Part shown: in pieces, positions 52,170 to 63,613 of the stretch
Layout of the letters: the number at the start of each line of letters is the position of its first letter
How positions within the stretch are numbered: the first letter of the stretch is position 1
Source: Paralichthys olivaceus
Taxonomy: Eukaryota; Chordata; Actinopteri; Pleuronectiformes; Paralichthyidae
Reading direction: 5' to 3'
NCBI RefSeq assembly: GCF_024713975.1
Contig: NC_091111.1
Location: forward strand, 6,881,001-6,945,000
Length of the DNA: 64,000 bases
The notes under the pieces: generated by a model
What the model was told of the DNA's origin: nothing
The model's input: the letters and a program-made list of their open reading frames with translations, nothing else
Databases searched by the model: none
Position numbers and translations under genes: made by a program

Positions 52170-52339
52170 GTGACAGGATGGAAACAAAGCAACAGTCAAC
52201 GTTTAAATATTGAACAGTAGAAGATTGTAGAACAATAAGAGGAGCCGGTGGATGGTGGTGGGAGGCAGCACCCTGTGGAAACAGGTCGTGACGAATGCAA
52301 ACTCGTTAACCTTCAGCCTTTGTATTTCAACCCCCGGTT

Positions 52340-55300
52340 TTACTCCAGCTTGAGCAGCTCCACATCGAATATAAGCGTGGCGTTGGGGGGGATGACTCCG
52401 GGGTGGCCTGTCGTGCCGTAAGCCATATCTGGTGTGCAAGTGATTTTAGCCCTCTGCCCCAGGCTCATCTGGAGGACAGGAGGAAAAAATGAAAACATAA
52501 CTGACTTTTCTTTAAAAAACATCAACCCAGGATCCTCCTCAACCTCTGTTTGTCCTCAGGCTGAGCCATAGTCTTATCAGCAGGATTAATAACTGAAATC
52601 ACCTCTGTGAGTGAGCAGGACCTCAACAAACTGGTGACTTTCATGTTTTAGACCAATCACAACACTTTTTTGTTTACTTCACATTTTAGCTAGCAAAGGA
52701 AAAATATGGTAATACATAATTTCATACTTTCGAGGAAACGTATTCTTATATACAGTTGCATCGTTGTAAAATACATATCTAATTTTATAACAGCTGTTAG
52801 CAAAGACAACAGGGTCAGCAACGCTTGTTATTAATTATCGATGTTGCGCTCTTCACTGGTAGAGTTGTGTGGACTCCAGGCGTATCCTTAGCAGAGTGGA
52901 TGCGTTTTCAGTCTGGATGTATCCTTGTCTGAGAGCAGCTGTGTAGTTTGTGCACCTTCACAGCAATGTGACAGAAGCAGGGGACTTGAACACAACTCCA
53001 CAGAAAACTACTTCCGATCTTTTTTACTGCATTATAAGTAATGCGACGAATATAAGAATTTCGGCCAAATGAGTGGTACTGTCTCTTCGAACATCACAGA
53101 CATACATGAAAAAGTGAACTTAACAGCTGTAACTGCTGTTAAAAAGAAATAAATGCTTCACCATATTATGTAGCAAGGGAAAGCTCCTTTCCCCTCTCAC
53201 CTGTGCTACTCCTTCCTCCCAGCCCTTAATGACCTCAGTGCGTCCAATCTTGAACTTAAAGGGTTTGTTCCTGTCTCGAGAGGAGTCAAACTTCTTTCCG
53301 TTCTGCAGCATACCTGCGGAAAAAAAGAGACAAATACAAAATTCAGAGAATGGAGAAGCATTCGGTAAATTAAATGCATTTTTCTTGTTATGTGTTGCAA
53401 ACACAAACACTACACTAATGGTTTAATGTAAAGTCTATGGTGGTTTTTCTTCATATCACTTGTCCTTATGAAATGTTACTCATTGTTCACATGCAGTACA
53501 GTGTGATACTTTATCAATTCACACCCCTTCCTTCAGTGACTAATGTTTTGGAACAACTTATTTTAAGGTTAACAGAATACAAATGCGGCGCTGGCTCCAG
53601 CCTGGGGAATTATTTTGGCCAGGGTTTCTTATCAGGATCTTGGGTCTGTTTCAATTATCCAAATGTACAAAGGAAATGTGAATCAGGAGGCAATGGCCTG
53701 GTTCAGTGGATTATTTTTAAAGTTAACTAGGCCACTGCTCGCATGTATCTAGATCACAGAGAGAAAAGGGTAACAAAGGCAGACCAGCGCAGGACTGTGC
53801 TCCTTCAGAACGCTGACCAGCTATTCAGGCGTGATAACAACACTGGGGCCATTAAACGCTACTAAAGGCACAGAATCATGGCCCCACTTCATTAGTGGTT
53901 TTAACATGCCCATCTGAAGCCATGCTCTGAGAATTTTCAACAGCCAAGACACTACTTCACAGTGACGAAGACCTCACAGCAGCTTATACTCAGCTAGTAC
54001 TACTACTACTTCAGCTTACTAGCCTACTACTCCCAAAGGCCCCTTTTTCACAGGTCAAAAAACCCACTAACACTCTCTAACATCTGTCTTTTTTCGTCTG
54101 CAAAGGGAATGGATTCAATCGGTATTCGCTTCTGGGTTAAGTGACTCAGCAGAAGACACAGGTTTTAATCGGCTCCAGCTCTGATTGGCAGTGATGGCAA
54201 CAAGGCACCCGGGTGAACGTGCTAGTTTAGCAGGACAGCAGAGCAAACTCCTATACTGGCAATGGAAAAGGAGTAAATCACTTTTTTCACCAGGTTTACT
54301 TGCTTTCAAAACACTGCATATACTCATCAAGTGAGTAAATTGGTGTAAATTTTAGTTTAATTATTATCTTTTTTCTTGTTAACCTGTTTGTCTGTTTCTG
54401 TTTTCTCATTGTAGTGATGGTCTTTCAGTGGTTGTTGTACATTTGTGTGTGCTAATGTGTAAAAGCACTTTAAATATAAATTTAAGAAAACCTTCCATTT
54501 CAGCCACAGGATAAAAGATTGCTAAATTATAACTTTAAAATATTATATATATATATACATACATACATACATAGTAGGTCATTAATAATTGTCTGCATTA
54601 TACTTGGCTTTCTGGGGAAAATATGCATGTCTTCCATAATTAAAATTCTGTATACTGGGATTGAAGCATACATTTCTCTCATTTACAAGGTGAATGATCA
54701 GTTTTTTAAACCCTAGTTCAGCCAAATATTCCACAACATCTACTGTCAGTTTGGAGGTTGCCCTGTTAGCGCCTGTTGATTTATTGTTCTCTGTAGTAAT
54801 ATAAGTGTGAATACTTGGCATTTAAAGTTGCATGTTAACTGAAGTTTAGTCATAGTGTCTGGCTCATCTAGTCACATGAATGTTGGTATACTGTACTCCT
54901 TCTCCACTTTCACCCCCCCCTCTAAACTTAGTAGGTCCATCATTTCCAAGAATCACAGTAGGCCAGATATCAGTGGGCTGGGCCTGCATTGACCACAGAG
55001 TCATCAAGTACACAGCACCATGGCGACAACCACCTGCTACAGAGCATTCAAGCTTTACAGACGCAAAAACCTTCCAGCATCAACTGCAGAAAAGCAGGTT
55101 CTGGCTGCAGTGTCTGAAAGCTGCAAGGAGACTCTGATTGGCAATGATCACGAGTGGGAAGTCAGTGAGGGATCATATGCTTGGCATTGCACTAATGAGC
55201 CCCACTGGCTGGGTTGGGGTGTCTGCTGAGAGGCTGCTGACGTATGAGAGATTGTACACCAACGCACTCTACGTGCTTTTGGAGGTGGACACCCACTGGG

Positions 55301-58300
55301 GCAACTGCTCAAAAGCAGTTAGAGGAAAAAATAGAAACCATAGGGGGAAAAGTATTGTTCTAAAGACCCATATTTATCTACTACATACTGCCTTAACTTT
55401 TTTTGCAACACAAAGAAAGCTAAATGTTTCACTCCTGGCAGTCAGTCTTTATCTTACAGGAAAGAAAAGATATCAAAAAGCGCTCGTAAAAACCCCACTG
55501 CTGCGTTATCACAAAGCAGGACCCTTCCCTTCCTGAGGCTGGCTCCCAAAATCTCTCTCTCCTCATGAGAGGCTTTCTCTCAGTAGTGCTCAGGCCACAT
55601 TTTGCTGCAAAAGCTGTAGTGGTCAGGGGTGGGGTTATTTTTACTCAGCATACTGTATCCTGTCTCACCCCCTGTCTAGGACGCCAGCCAGCACAACAAC
55701 CCCAACCCCCCACCGCTTGGCCCAAGTCTGGATGAAATGAGATGCGTGTAAAGCTATCTGTCTACGACAGAGTTGTAGGAGTGTCCACCGCATTTCACAG
55801 CTGCGAGCCTGCAGGTCTCAATGGGGAAGAATTAAAACTTGCCTGTGTATTGTATTTTCAGCAGAGAACAATGAATAACAATAAATAGCAAAATTGTTGC
55901 AGGGGCACGTTGTTCCTCGGGCAAGTCAATTCAGAACAGGGTATGAGGTGTCTGGTTCTTCAGCAGACCAGCTGGGCTTGCTGAATTATTATTCATGTGC
56001 TCAAAAGTCACTATCACAGTTTGCCTCATATTCCTGTCCTGTCTTTTCTGCAGGAAGATATCCTGCCTGCTAAAACCTGTGAAATGCACACAGACAATTC
56101 AATACAAGGTGTTCCCTCCTTGAATAAGAATGATACAATTAGGTCTACATTAAATGTATATCCATTATGCACTCACTCGTGTGATTCAAGATATGTCTTG
56201 TCCTTGTTTAGAAGCTGCATGTCAACAATTTCTTTTTAAGTTCACACTCTCGGGACTGAATGCTTCCCATGGCATTCAGGAGCAACATTCTCCCTTGCAT
56301 GTGAAGTTCGGCATCTCCTGACACACAACCTGGTGTTTCAGTCCGTCTATTTTTGTACGTCACACTCCCAAGAGCCATTAGGGCTCGACTTCAGCACGTT
56401 TCACGGTAAAGTCTGGAGCTCAAACATGGTAAGGAATGACATCCACATTTAGGCATGACGTCACATCAAGTAACGCCGGTTGCTCCTAAAGGTGCAGACT
56501 GGACTGTTGATCACAGCTTAGTGTCAGACTTTATCAATCAGGAAAACCCACAAGGTTCAGTACTTTTCTGCATATTGACTGATATCAAGTCTGCTTTCAC
56601 TTTTGTGAAAGCCGGAAACAGAGAAATAAGCTTGTGGTTGCAGGTTTCCTGACTCAGCCTGGTTCACAAACCCTGACTCTTCTTGAAATCTGTCATCTGC
56701 ATCCAAATCAGGCTATTCACTATTAGCTTTTCAACCGTTTTAGAAAAAGATAATATGTGCAGGAGTGATAGCAAGGCTAGATAGATGATTCACACCCTTT
56801 TCTTAGTGTAAAATAACTAAGTAAAACCAAACCTATTGGAAAAATAAGCACTTGGATGTACAGTGTGATGAGAACTACCTAAAATAACCATGTTTACGTG
56901 GATTTTGACTTTTTGGTTTGGTCAATGTCCCATCCAATAACATGGAGGAGGCAATGGCTGTGGATACAGTCAGCATTCACTACCGGGTCAAATGGATTTT
57001 GTCAAATGATAGTTACGTGACACTCGGGTGAACATGCTAATTTCTTTTTAGCGGGCTTGTCTGTGTTTTAAAAAACCTGCACATACCCCCTAATTTTGGT
57101 TTCAGATGTATAATACTGCAACCAGTAATCGATCGAGACACTTTGGCTTCACTTTTGGGGAGCCATCATTTCATCCGTCTTTAAATACAGTCTTTGGAAA
57201 GACAGAGTGGCTTTATGAATCATTTCATCCTACCACTCTCATGGCACCACGGCTCCTACCTGCCTTGTGGCAAGTGACCGCTCTGCTAATTTGGGCGACC
57301 GCAACTCTCATCAGAGTCAGAGGCGGGTCACGCACATATCTGTCTGTGTGCTCTGGTATGTGTGTGTCTGCATGTTTAAAATCCCAAAGGTGAAATTGTG
57401 GTTCAAAAAAGGGCACAGCAGTTAGGAGGGGGTTGTGTAAGAGTGTTTATGTGATAGTGAGGTTCTTTAATATTAAATGCTGCAAACAAAGCAGTCTTAA
57501 ATCCCAGTTAGTACTGGGAGGTCACACTCTCAATAACCCTGGTGTTTATCTTTGCAATCTTAAAAAATGATATCAGTGCAGTGTGCACAGCCAGACGGAT
57601 GACTTGAACAGGCTTATATGCTAAATCAACAGCTAACCTCCATTACCAGTGCTATCCCTTTAGTAGGTCTTGAACTAATCTTGTCTTTGTGCTTCTAAAT
57701 AAAACAAATGTGGGTTAGTCTCTACTGCAGCGCACTGACCTGATGATTAAATAATCCTCAGTAGTTTAACTTTGATACAAATTCCTGGATTGCTGATCCA
57801 CATTATCTCTGTTCAAGGAGAATAACTACAATAAAAAAATATTCAATCCAAGATTCCATGATCATTTTTGCATTTTGCATAATCCCCACAAAAAAACATT
57901 GCAAGGGGAAAAGTTCATATTCTCCTCATACATTCCACTTGCAGTTATCAAAGAGCTATAATGTCTTATAAAGTAAAACTATTTTGACATAATGTTGACA
58001 GTGTGACCTGTTTATATGTAGAAGTATAATTTAATTTGAAGCAAATCCTCACTTTATATCCAAGGTCTGATTTTCACATGGGGGAGAGCAATACTCTGAA
58101 ATACCATGACATTTTTATTCTGTCTCCCCACTGCAAACTCATTTCCCCTACTGATGCAATAACGTATTTGTTTCCCTTATTGTGTTCGGTTGGAAAAGGT
58201 CTTTGCTTTGGCTTAACTCTGTATTTCGCGTGCCACCACTGCCAAAATACCAGGAGCTTATGAGTAAATCCTGTCAGTCCAAAAAAAAACAAATACAGAG

Positions 58301-60129
58301 AAAAGGGGGAATTTTAATGAATTAGAGAATAAAAAAAGACTGTTTCAAAAGTAGAGTTCACTTTGAACACTGATGGAGGTCATTAACAGGCTCTGGCAAA
58401 TTCTGAAGTTATCAGATATTGTAGTTGGGAGACTGCAGAGATTCAAGGGTGTGCAGAAAACACCAGCAGATGATGTGATCATGACAACAGAGAACAGGGA
58501 ATAAGTGCAGTGGGGTGATGTGGAGACTACAAATCATCTGCTTTTATTAATTCACTAATCAAAATACTGGTAGAAACAGGACAATCTGTCTGCCCGGCAA
58601 AGACAAAGCCTCACTCTACAACATGAGGAGCTCAACAGAGAAGCTTCACGTACACGAGATGCATCATTTCCAATTATAGCATAATTTGTTACTGCTGTAG
58701 CTGATCTCTGCAAAGACCAGGCCAGAAGGCGAAATCTGATTATTTTTTCCACTGTCCCTAAAAACAAGTTCAACAAGACAACATTTGTTATCCAGTGAAG
58801 CATTATAAATATAACCATATACTCGCTAGTCAAACAGAGAAGCAATTCTTATGTACTTCTAACAAGTCAATGAAGCCTAAAAAAATCAATGGACCCACTC
58901 CAAGTACTTCCATCAGGCACAAGTAAAGGCTGCATACACGCACACAATAAAACAATACTCAGACAATGCCAAGAAGTATGCAATAACATTTACAGCTGTG
59001 TAATAACCCTGTGATACGCAGACAGACTGATGACATGTGAACTGGGTTTTGTTTACTTTCTGTCTGACCTAGTTGTCTGGTCTCCCAACCCAGGGGCACA
59101 GAACAACCCCAATTTATTTCCCCAAACGTCTCAGTGTCTCACTGCCACATCTCAAAATAGGCCAATCTGACAAGAGGGAAAGAGGAAAACGAAGGCATGT
59201 GTGTGCATGCGTGTGTGTGTGCACATTATTACATAAAAGCATGGTGCAAAAAACACAACGAGACACCCAAATATGCTGTGATTACTGTTATCTGGGTGTG
59301 GCTGTGGCGACACCACGCATTTGACTGTGTGAGTGTCACACAGGTGCATACATGTCTGACAGGCTGTGTATACTCAGTGAGAGTCGACAAATTTCCTCTG
59401 TCAACAAGGGGACAGGAAAAGATCTGGTTTCACGGCTGCAAAAAAAGAAAAGATTCAGTTACCTATGTAATGAACAACACATGTCTGGCCCTTCTTCGGA
59501 AAGGTTCTTCCTGTAAAGAGAGAGAACAAGTGTCACAGTGTGATTCACCTCAGAGGCTGTCAGCGTAATCGTCTACAGAACAATGACAGGGGTAAGTCTG
59601 GTGATGTGTTTCCTGCAGGAATGCCTGCAGACATACTGATGTCAGATATGAGTCTGTTTGTAACAACCTTCTGCTGAAACTTTGGCCAGGAGGTGATTGA
59701 CTTTCACAAGCCTCCTATTTATAAAGATTCTGAGATAACTCTCAATTTAAAGAAACTTACAGAATAAGCTTTAACATCTCATTCATTTAAGAGTCAGTAA
59801 ATATGGAGTTTTTGAGAAAGACAGCATCCTGGCGTCAGAGATGCTGATACACACTGTAGAAATGTGTCCTTTAAAGACTTCTAATTATATCCCGAATTCT
59901 ACTATTAGTTCATAGCCACCTCTTGAGTTAACTAAGTTACCTCATACACAACTGAATTGGATGTTTTTTTCATCAATTGGTTTTGAATCTTACAAAATCT
60001 CAACGACATTCCGGGGGAAGTACCGAGCCCGGACACCACCACCGACGCTACCCCCGCATTGAAGCGCACACAAGCGGATGAAAACAACTCACCATCACCG
60101 GGAGATATCGTCTCGACCTCCACTCCCAT
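52340..60129 (-). CDS. fkbp1b: FK506-binding protein 1B (FKBP12.6 / calstabin-2 type) prolyl isomerase
   Basis: Cytosolic peptidyl-prolyl cis-trans isomerase; the family binds FK506 and rapamycin and stabilises ryanodine receptor Ca2+ channels. Four coding exons on the minus strand: 60093-60129, 59463-59510 (only 48 nt), 53201-53313 and 52340-52468. They join in frame to exactly 108 aa, the usual length. Numbering without the Met, pocket residues Tyr26, Phe36, Asp37, Phe46, Val55, Ile56, Trp59, Tyr82 and Phe99 are all present. Gln31-Asn32 and the C-terminus [13 protein letters not shown] match FKBP1B rather than FKBP1A, and the neighbour wdcp also neighbours FKBP1B in human. Trp59 is the FKBP1A-like residue (human FKBP1B has Phe59). 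Residue 27 is Ile (codon ATA) where human FKBP12 and 12.6 have Thr. Intron 2 is about 6.1 kb. Confidence 0.95.
52469..53200 (-). other. fkbp1b: fkbp1b intron 3
   Basis: 0.73 kb, nothing recognised. Confidence 0.65.
53314..59462 (-). other. fkbp1b: fkbp1b intron 2
   Basis: 6.1 kb. A TA/CATA tract lies at about 54543-54574 and a GT tract at about 59203-59221. A small open frame with a good start context lies at 55020-55229 (plus strand, 69 codons), unrecognised. No other exon is supported. Confidence 0.6.
59463..59510 (-). CDS. fkbp1b: fkbp1b coding exon 2 (48-nt micro-exon)
   Basis: Minus-strand acceptor ctctttacag precedes the exon and donor GTAACT follows it. It encodes (G)[15 protein letters not shown] plus one base of the next Gly codon, filling residues 12-28 between exon 1 (ends PGD plus one base) and exon 3 (starts with the rest of Gly28, then MLQNGKKF). 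Phases fit on both sides. It is too short to show as an open reading frame of its own. Confidence 0.93.
   Translation of the reverse strand, partial: EEPFRRRARHVLFIT
59511..60092 (-). other. fkbp1b: fkbp1b intron 1
   Basis: 0.58 kb between exons 1 and 2; nothing else recognised. Confidence 0.7.
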
Positions 60130-60179
60130 GTTTGTGCTTTCCTCGAGGATTAGCTCTAACACATACAACCTAAAATAAG

Positions 60180-60370
60180 AATTCAGCGGCGACAAGTCGG
60201 GCTGTACCGGTGGGAATCATGCACTCACCGACCACCGCCAACCCGGAGCTGCAGCCGACCGCGACACAGCTAAGATGTTTCCCAGTGAGCGAGCGGCGGC
60301 GGCGGCGAGATCTTCGACTGCGGCGCGTACGTTCGTCTCCGTCCGCCTCCTCGGAGTCTGGCGCCGCACA
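60180..60370. promoter_or_regulatory. fkbp1b: CpG-rich 5' region of fkbp1b
   Basis: Clearly GC- and CpG-richer than its surroundings, with a short GGC repeat at about 60293-60308 and many CG dinucleotides to about 60355. It lies directly upstream of the fkbp1b start codon at 60129 and so probably holds its 5'UTR and core promoter. It forms one half of a head-to-head arrangement with wdcp. Confidence 0.55.
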
Positions 60371-60555
60371 GCGGATGTAGTCCTTCAACAGTTAGCTTTG
60401 TGCTAATTTAATTAAAGTCCACTCGTTAGGGATATTATTCAAGACAGAAAATATTCTAACTATTTTAATCCTCTTCGGAATACATTTTAATTGTGTTTGT
60501 ATCTGCCGCACATGCGTAGGGACCTCTTGTGGGTGAATTGTGAAAGTGTATTTAA

Positions 60556-60604
60556 ACTACATATCCCATAATGCAAATGCGCTGCTGGTTAGTTTTGCTT
60601 CCGG
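60556..60604. promoter_or_regulatory. wdcp: wdcp promoter: ZNF143/THAP11-type motif, POU octamer, ETS site
   Basis: 60556-60574 reads ACTACATATCCCATAATGC, matching the ZNF143/THAP11 element ACTACAnnTCCCAnnATGC at every fixed position. ATGCAAAT, a perfect POU octamer, starts inside it at 60571-60578. CTTCCGG (ETS, reverse) follows at 60598-60604. The cluster lies just upstream of the probable first exon of wdcp. Confidence 0.65.
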
Positions 60605-60609
60605 GTCGA

Positions 60610-60718
60610 ATGGAGTAAACGTTGTGGACAGATTTGGGTAAAACGTGGATTAATGGACGTGAAACTCGCTTTTTACGATTTATCCGGAGTCCACATGAGA
60701 TGCGTCTTGTTTTTTAAG
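60610..60718 (+). other. wdcp: Probable non-coding first exon of wdcp
   Basis: A strong donor (TTTTTAAG then GTACGTG) gives an exon end at 60718. The start codon of wdcp at 61471 directly follows an acceptor-like ctgccag plus one base, so the 5'UTR is probably spliced across about 750 nt. The exon start is set only by the promoter motifs ending at 60604. Confidence 0.5.
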
Positions 60719-61470
60719 GTACGTGAATAATAAATATACACGTCCATGTTGATTTGTACGCTCATTTTTAGCTAGCATGCTACACACACGAATAAATAAA
60801 CTTCAGACTGTTTGAACTAGTGTGATTCCTCCTGTGTCAATGAATGAAACAGCCCTGCTCATAATGGACATCATTTAACTCCATGTTCGTAGACGTAGTG
60901 GAAAGTGTTGAACAAGAAGGTCAGCTCGGCTGTGTCATAAAGAAGTTTAAATAAAGTGAATTTGAATCAAGTAAAATAGGTGAATATTAAAAAAAAGCTG
61001 ACAGAATACCAACATTATTACACATCTTAATCTTAAATCAATTTCTTTGTCTCATTGGCATTTCACATTTGATGAGGGAGGGAACAAATCCCATTTGGAT
61101 AAAAGGATGATCAGATTTCTCCAAAGTTATGATCCAACCAGAGGAGTGACAGCAGTGAGACACTCCTGCTCCACTCATATGTTGTTAATGCTCTGAGGTC
61201 CCAACAGGACCCGTGTGTGCTGTTAAGGTCATCCGGGCATAAGCAGCTATAAGTGTTCGTCACAACGGCCTTAGCTCAGGCAGAGGGGATTAAGGCATGT
61301 ACTTGGAAGGAGACAGGAGAGAGGGCTCGGCTATTCTTAATCTGCATAGGTAGCAATAGCTACTCTTGTGCAGCACCTATTCAGATCAGATCCCGGTCTC
61401 TCATCATTGTTACCTTCTGAGTTTCGTTTTGTTTTTTCTCATTGTAACACGTGTCTTCATACCTGCCAGG
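60719..61470 (+). other. wdcp: wdcp 5' intron
   Basis: About 0.75 kb between the inferred donor at 60719 and the start codon at 61471. No repeat recognised. Confidence 0.5.
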
Positions 61471-63613
61471 ATGGATCTTGGTAAGGCAAAGCTGCTTAGG
61501 ACAGGTCTCAACACCCTGTACCAAGCCATTCACCCCGTGCATGGGATAGCATGGACGGACGGCAAGCAGGTCTGCCTGACTGCTCTCTTCTTCATCAACG
61601 GCGAGGTGAAGTTCGGGGACACCAACGTGATTGGACAGTTTGAGCACGTCTTCGGGCTCTTCTGGGGCCCGCTGTGCTGCTCCGACTCCCCAGCCCTGCT
61701 GGCTGTTCAGCACAAGAAGCATGTCACCGTGTGGCAGCTCCAGCTCAGTGCCCTTGAGCAGAACAAGCTGCTGTGCACTCAAACCTGTGAGATGAGCGAG
61801 CCTTTCCCCTTGCTCTCACAGGGCTGTGTGTGGCATCCTAAACTGGACATTCTGGCTGTGCTGACCAAGAGGGACGCGTCTGTGCTATTTTCTGTCAGGG
61901 TGGACAACAGGAGAATCAAGGCCGACATCAAAGGTAGTGGACTCATCCACTGTGCATGCTGGACTAAGGATGGTACACGCCTGGTGGTGTCAATCGGCAG
62001 TGCTCTGCACTCTTACATCTGGAACGACATCCAGAAGAGTCTGGTGGCCTGCTCTTTCTGCCCAATCTTCGATGTGGGAGGCTACATATGTGCCATCGAG
62101 TCCACAGCTGAGGCACAAGTCGCTGTGGCCACAGAGCTACCTCTGGACAAAATCTGTGGCTTAAATGCAGGCATGGCATTCGATATGCCGCCAGAGCCAG
62201 GGTCTCCGCAAAGCCCACACGCCGTGAGATCAGATGACGACAGCCTCCTGGACTCGAGAAGGAGATCCTTTGATTCTGAGCGGTCCTACATCCCCAGCTC
62301 AGGCCCTCTGGACCTCACCCACCTCCTGTCAAGGCACCGTCGCTCTGACCCCAGCCCGCTCATCCACCTGCGACGCAGAGACACTTTGACAGGCTCTGGA
62401 CAGGACTCCTCACACCTCATCCTGGTCACATATGAGCGCAAAGTCACTACCACCCGCAAGGTCAGCATCCCTGGGATTCTGGTCCCAGACATCTTTGCTT
62501 TTGATCCGCGTGGTTCCACAGTTGCGGTGGCTTCCAACACCTGCAACATGGTGCTTGTGTACTGCATCACAGCTTCTGCAATGCCGAACATTCAGCAGAT
62601 CTCGCTGCAGACGAATGAGAGGCCTAAAGGAGTCTGCTTCCTCAGTGACAAGATGCTGCTGTTGATGGTGGGAAGGCAGAAGTCCAACGACCCTGCATTC
62701 CTCCCATCTTCTAACACAGATAAATACATTCTCCGTCTAGTAGCCAAAGAGTTGATGCTCAATGGAGAGACTCCAATTACACCACCCCCATCCACTCACA
62801 ACGAGTCTCCTGCTAATTTCTGCACTGGGATTAGGAGACACTCTGAGAACTCTAAGGACGACAGGGAGCGCACAGGGATAAAGGACTTGGTGTTGCCTGG
62901 AGGGGGAGTATTTCGATCACCAGGGAACAGGCGGAAGCTGGTAGAGGAAGTAAGGAGCAACGAGCCCAGCCCCGTCACCAGCTCCGTAGACTTCTCTGAT
63001 CGAGCATCAGACAGAGCCCTCTCCAGTGCCTCCTCCATCACCGTGGAGAACTTCGACATGGACCACGTCAACCGCATGACCAACCTGGCAGTGGCGAGCC
63101 AGGCCAGCAGGGACTCCAGCCGGGCCAGCTCTCCTCGCTTTGAGCTGTCGGACAAGCTCCATGCCGAGCAGACGCTGCCCATGCCTGAGAAGACACCGGG
63201 CCCTGCCAAGGAGCGTGCATTGGAGCAGCTCGCCCACAACATGGAGAGGCTTTTTACTCGGTTTGCAGACGTACAGCAGTGCTTGACAGATATCAGAGAT
63301 TACTCCCAGAATGGAAAGAAGGCCCTGACCGTCTACCCGAATGCCTCTGAACCCCCCTACGTCAATGTCACATGTCAGGTACAGCTTTACTTGCTCAATT
63401 TTTACCTGTGAAACTGCCTATTGTAGATTGTGCATTGTTGCACCTAGCTTGCTTTCTTTGACTGATTCCCTCTACCATATGTGCACATGCAGAAGCAGTT
63501 ATCAGAAAATGTGTTCATTGATGAGCGGAGGCCAGTGCTGCTGTGTGATGGGAGGCTTTGTCTGCGGGCCCTCCAAGACCTCTTCAACCTAACCATAGTG
63601 GAGATGATGTATG
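61471..63613 (+). CDS. wdcp: WD repeat and coiled-coil containing protein, partial (continues off right edge)
   Basis: Orthologue of human WDCP (C2orf44), a WD-repeat protein reported to bind the Src-family kinase HCK and found as an ALK fusion partner in cancer. Coding exon 1 is 61471-63378 (636 codons, phase 0); coding exon 2 is 63493-63613, with a donor (GTACGT) leading out of the window. The N-terminus MDLGKAKLLRTGLNTLYQA and the blocks GEVKFGDTNVIGQFE, LLAVQHKKHVTVWQL, CACWTKDGTRLVVSIGS, ATELPLDKICGLNA, SIPGILVPDIFAF and VASNTCN match the family's WD domain. A Ser-rich, probably disordered stretch follows (about residues 245-310 and 455-600), then a helical segment near EKTPGPAKERALEQLAHNM and the conserved VLLCDGRLCL block in exon 2. 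The start at 61471 matches the human protein; an in-frame ATG at 61366 precedes the splice-like site and was not used. Confidence 0.95.

Noticed and set aside
61261..61300. TTAGCTCAGGCAGAGG resembling a tRNA B-box/D-arm region
   Set aside because: No acceptor stem, anticodon loop or TPsiC arm could be matched; not a tRNA.
61366..61470. Upstream in-frame ATG extending wdcp by 35 residues
   Set aside because: The extension has no match to the family N-terminus and is followed by an acceptor-like site just before the MDLGKAK start.
62796..63242. 148-codon minus-strand frame opposite wdcp
   Set aside because: Lies wholly antisense to the well-conserved wdcp exon; a shadow of its GC-richer codons.
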